In this document: positions 11,219 to 14,216 of the stretch, piece by piece
Numbering within the stretch: position 1 is the stretch's first letter
Layout: every line of letters starts with the position of its first letter
Assembly (NCBI GenBank): GCA_031397815.1
Contig: JANNMJ010000075.1
Coordinates: forward strand, 1-14,216
DNA length: 14,216 bases
Direction of reading: 5' to 3'
DNA from: JANNMJ01 sp031397815
GTDB lineage: Bacteria > Bacteroidota > Bacteroidia > Cytophagales > Hymenobacteraceae
Made by a program: the position numbers and the translations under genes
Notes under the pieces: model-generated
Databases searched by the model: none
What the model was told of the DNA's origin: nothing
What the model saw: only the letters and a program-made list of their open reading frames with translations

Positions 11219-14032
11219 ATGCCTTCCTTACGGCTACTCGGCCTGCTGATTTTGCTGGCCCTGAGCGGCCGAGCGCGGGGGCAAACGCCGGGCCAGCCGC
11301 CGCGTAGCCTTCCGCTGACAACTCCTGCCACGGTTCCCGTGCAGGCCGATTCGGCGCGCACGACCACTCGCAGCCCTTCGAAGGCCGATTCGCTGCGGCG
11401 CACCGGCATTACTAACGTCAAAGCCACCCCGACCGACACCCTAAAAGTGCCGCTCGGCCGCCGCGCCGGGAAGCGCGATATCGAAACGACCATCACGTAT
11501 ACGGCCCGCGACTCGATTCGGCTCGATGCGCCCGGCAAAGTGGCGTATCTGTACGGCGACGCGCACATCGTGTACGGCACGACCAATCTGGAAGCGGAAT
11601 TGGTGAAGATCGAGTACGGCCAAAACCTCGTGACCGCCGAAGGCGCGCCGGACTCGACGGGCAAGCTCATCGGGACGCCGATTTTCAGCGACAAAGGCGA
11701 GCAGTACGAAGCGAAAAAAATCGCCTACAATTTCAAGTCGAAAAAGGGAAAGATTACCGAGGCAATTACGAAGCAAGGCGAAGGCTTCGTGCACGCCGAA
11801 GCCGTAAAGCGCAACTCCGAAAACGAGTTGTACGGCCTCCACGGCCAGTACACCACCTGCGATTTGGTGCACCCGCACTACTACATCGCCGCGAGTAAGA
11901 TGAAGGTGGTGCCGGGCGAGAAAATCGTCAGCGGCCCGTTCAATCTCGTCATCGGGGATATTCCGACGCCGCTCGGCTTTTTGTTCGGATATTTTCCGAC
12001 GCCGAAATCACGCTCGTCGGGGATTCTGATTCCTACTTATGGTGAGTCGGTCAGTCGCGGGTTTTTCCTGACCAACGGCGGGTACTACTGGGCGGCGTCG
12101 CGGCACATCGGCGTGAAGCTGACGGGGGATTTTTACACCCTCGGCGGATGGGCGGCGCGCACCGACGTGCAATACCGCAAGCTCTATAAGTTCGACGGCG
12201 GCATCCAGCTCTCGTACCTGCGCGCCGAGCCGGGGCAGCAATTGGGGTTCGGCACCGACCTCAACCCGAACGCCATCGTCCGCTCCGCCGATCAGGTTCG
12301 GATTACGTGGCAGCACCGGCCGGTTACGCGTCCCGGCGCGGGCAACTTCTCGGCGTCGGTCGATGCCGGTTCGTCGGGGTTTTACCGGGGGCAGGTGAAT
12401 ACGTCGGTGCAGAACATCCTGACCCCGACGTTCAACTCGACGATCAGCTATCAGAAAGTGGTACCGAACTCGCCGTTCAGCTACACGATCTCGCTGCGGC
12501 AGTCGCAGTCGGGCGGCACCGGCACGGCCCTCCCGCGCATGGACTTCACCCTTCCCGATTTCAGCTTCGGGATGCAGCAGCAGACGCCGCTGCGGTGGCT
12601 CGCGCTCAAAACCGGTCGGCGGGTGTTCAATAACCTGACGGTGAGCTACCAGCTCGCGGCCTCGAACCAGTTCAGCACCTTGCGCACGCGCAGCAGCATT
12701 GCGGGGCTGAGCAACGTCGTCGGCCTCCCGCGCACCGACCGCGCCCTCACACTCAAAACCGACGGCCTCGGCGCGATTCTGCGGAACGGCAACTCCACTG
12801 TCAACCACAACATCAACGTTGGGCTGGGCACGTACACCGTCAAGCACATCAACTTCTCGCCGGGCGTGAGCTACGGCGAGCGCTGGACGTTCCGCAAGTT
12901 CAACTACACCTACGTACCAGATTCGGCGGGCGTGCGCGTCGATACCTCGCGCGGGCTGTACCGGATTTACACGTACACGTATTCGCTCAACGCCACCACG
13001 CGGCTCTACGGGATGCTCAATCTGCCGAAGACGTGGAGAGTGCAGGCGGTCCGGACGGTCATCAACCCCTCGGTTTCCTACGGGTATTCGCCGGATTACG
13101 GCGGCGCGCAGTTCGGGTATTATCAAGAGGGAATTCGGACTGATTCTACCGGCACCATCCGCTCGCTGCCGCGCTATGCGGGCGTGCCGGGCGGCGGCAA
13201 GAGTAGTGTCATCAGCTTCGGGCTGAACAGTCAGATTGAGGCCAAGCTCCGCGCCGCCGCCAACGACACCACCGGCAAGCCGCGCAAAGTCATGCTCATC
13301 AACCAGATGAGCATCAGCAGCTCCTACAACCTCCTCGCCGACTCGATGCGCCTCTCGCCGTTCTCGGCGAACCTCTCGACGCGCCTGTTCGGCCTCATCG
13401 ATATCGGCCTCAACGGCATCCAGCTCAACCCGTATCAGCGCGATACGGCCGGGCGCACCATCAACCGTTACCTCGTGGAAGGGCCGGGCTTCAAGCTGCT
13501 GCGCCTGCAAAGCGCGAACCTCAACATCAGCTTCTCCTTCAACTCCGAGCAGCGCGCGATGACCGCCAACCAGCGCACGATTCCGCCGAACGCGCCGCAG
13601 CTCGGGGCGCTGCAAGGGTCGTCGGATTTGGTCGGCCAGACGATGGTGCCGGGGATGGACGTGCTGCCCGATTACGTCATCTTCAGCCTCCCCTGGACGC
13701 TCTCGATGCAATTCGGCATCAACTACATCGCGCCACCACCACGCGGCCCGGCTCAGGGGCAGCAGGTGCTGCAAACCGGCACCCTCACTACCAACGGCAC
13801 CGTGAAGCTCACGCCAAAATGGGTCATCACCTACGCCGCGCCGTTCGACTTCCGCACCCTGAAACTCGTCACGCCGTCCCTCGGCATCGTGCGCGATTTG
13901 CACTGCTGGGAAATGTCGGCCTACTGGATTCCGACTGGCTCGTACCAGAGTTACCGCGTGAGTATCGGCGTGCGCTCGTCGATGCTGCGCGACCTTAAGC
14001 TTGACCGGAATCGGAGCTGGTATAATCGGTAG
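11219..14032 (+). CDS. lptD: LPS-assembly outer-membrane protein LptD
   Basis: A 937-residue outer-membrane beta-barrel that, in LptD proteins, inserts lipopolysaccharide into the outer leaflet together with LptE. Residues 1-22 are a signal peptide (MPSLRLLGLL...ARGQ). A Thr/Ser/Pro-rich linker to ~80 is followed by an OstA/LptA-like periplasmic beta-jellyroll at ~100-205 (GKVAYLYGDAHIVYG, LEAELVKIEYG, GEQYEAKKIAYNFKSKKGKITEAIT). The barrel part from ~245 starts with the family's PTPLGFLFGYFPTPKSRSSGILIPTYGES and ends with WEMSAYWIPTGSYQSYRVSIGVR plus MLRDLKLDR. Length suits the long Bacteroidota version. Only two cysteines exist, Cys214 and Cys896. ATG 11219 was chosen over TTG 11168 because the longer form spoils the signal peptide and its TTG overlaps the predicted -7 box. 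Confidence 0.92.
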   Translation: MPSLRLLGLLILLALSGRARGQTPGQPPRSLPLTTPATVPVQADSARTTTRSPSKADSLRRTGITNVKATPTDTLKVPLGRRAGKRDIETTITYTARDSIRLDAPGKVAYLYGDAHIVYGTTNLEAELVKIEYGQNLVTAEGAPDSTGKLIGTPIFSDKGEQYEAKKIAYNFKSKKGKITEAITKQGEGFVHAEAVKRNSENELYGLHGQYTTCDLVHPHYYIAASKMKVVPGEKIVSGPFNLVIGDIPTPLGFLFGYFPTPKSRSSGILIPTYGESVSRGFFLTNGGYYWAASRHIGVKLTGDFYTLGGWAARTDVQYRKLYKFDGGIQLSYLRAEPGQQLGFGTDLNPNAIVRSADQVRITWQHRPVTRPGAGNFSASVDAGSSGFYRGQVNTSVQNILTPTFNSTISYQKVVPNSPFSYTISLRQSQSGGTGTALPRMDFTLPDFSFGMQQQTPLRWLALKTGRRVFNNLTVSYQLAASNQFSTLRTRSSIAGLSNVVGLPRTDRALTLKTDGLGAILRNGNSTVNHNINVGLGTYTVKHINFSPGVSYGERWTFRKFNYTYVPDSAGVRVDTSRGLYRIYTYTYSLNATTRLYGMLNLPKTWRVQAVRTVINPSVSYGYSPDYGGAQFGYYQEGIRTDSTGTIRSLPRYAGVPGGGKSSVISFGLNSQIEAKLRAAANDTTGKPRKVMLINQMSISSSYNLLADSMRLSPFSANLSTRLFGLIDIGLNGIQLNPYQRDTAGRTINRYLVEGPGFKLLRLQSANLNISFSFNSEQRAMTANQRTIPPNAPQLGALQGSSDLVGQTMVPGMDVLPDYVIFSLPWTLSMQFGINYIAPPPRGPAQGQQVLQTGTLTTNGTVKLTPKWVITYAAPFDFRTLKLVTPSLGIVRDLHCWEMSAYWIPTGSYQSYRVSIGVRSSMLRDLKLDRNRSWYNR

Positions 14033-14056
14033 GGGGAATTTGGAGTGGCTCTTTGG

Positions 14057-14121
14057 ACCCGGGGTAGCCGCATTTGCAGAGGGTAGCCGCGTAAGCCCGG
14101 GGTAGCCGCATTAGCCCGGGG
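14057..14121. repeat. Degenerate ~20-bp tandem repeat beside family 2 copy 2
   Basis: CCCGGGGTAGCCGCATT-like units recur about three times (starting near 14058, 14079 and 14096), with small length changes, before running into the family 2 core. This parallels the 26-bp array on the left of the other copy, though the unit sequence differs (GGGTAGCCGC here, GGGTAGTCGGCGC there). It starts 25 bp after the lptD stop codon; no terminator with a T-run is visible. Confidence 0.7.
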
Positions 14122-14216
14122 TTGTCGGCGCGGAGCGCCGCCAACCCCGGGCTGTGGAAAAGAACCCCGTTGGGGTTCGCATTATGCAATCAATCGGGGA
14201 ACCCCAACGGGGTTCT
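14115..14216. repeat. Family 2 palindromic intergenic repeat, copy 2 (cut by window end)
   Basis: Matches 4978-5079 at 98 of 102 bases, same orientation. It contains GGCGC-GGA-GCGCC, then hairpin GAACCCC-GTT-GGGGTTC (14162-14178), a 20-bp spacer, and the inverse hairpin (14199-14215), where the window stops. Two of the four differences fall in the 3-nt loop of the first hairpin, leaving its stem intact. It lies downstream of lptD. Confidence 0.9.

Noticed and set aside
12008..13903. 631-codon open frame on the minus strand
   Set aside because: It lies wholly opposite lptD, is extremely rich in Arg, Ala, Val and Glu, and shows no domain; it arises from GC-rich codon bias on the other strand.

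Overview
The window reads as a GC-rich member of the Bacteroidota, most likely a Hymenobacter-like cytophagalean. This is inferred from three things. A secreted delta-60 repeat protein ends in a type IX secretion sorting domain. Putative -7 boxes fit the Bacteroidota consensus TAnnTTTG (TAATTTTG, TAGTTTTG, TACTTTTG, TACCTTCG, TACTTTCG), with no evident Shine-Dalgarno sequences. The amidase / MCE protein / LptD-like cluster also has a Bacteroidota flavour. No rRNA, tRNA, phage, transposase or CRISPR was seen.

Layout, left to right: partial palindromic repeat (family 1); alpha/beta hydrolase (+), overlapping at its 3' end a Tat-signal cupin (-); delta-60 T9SS cargo protein (-); divergent thioredoxin-reductase-like flavoprotein (+) and guanine deaminase (+); a 336-bp gene-free block holding a complex palindromic repeat (family 2); a SirB1/transglutaminase-like protein (-); a tandemly duplicated AT-rich hairpin; an acyl-CoA carboxylase carboxyltransferase subunit (-); a 42-bp tandem array between divergent promoters; a small winged-helix protein (+); family 1 repeat, second copy, followed by a good bidirectional terminator; MlaD-like protein (-) and N-acetylmuramoyl-L-alanine amidase (-); divergent LptD (+); family 2 repeat, second copy, running off the window end.

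Functionally, the right third is an envelope cluster. It combines a peptidoglycan amidase with an MCE lipid-transport protein and the outer-membrane LPS translocon, and the amidase and lptD are served by face-to-face overlapping -7 boxes. The left two thirds are metabolic and accessory genes (purine salvage, branched-chain or odd-chain acyl-CoA carboxylation, redox, hydrolysis) with no obvious shared pathway.

The most unusual content is non-coding. Two unrelated-sequence repeat families share the same 'palindrome - spacer - inverted palindrome' design. There are also a 102-bp hairpin duplication that carries the end of a gene with it, and a 42-bp array whose period equals about four helical turns. 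Both window ends lie inside repeats, so the window may be a whole contig broken at repeats. I found no convincing undescribed protein system.
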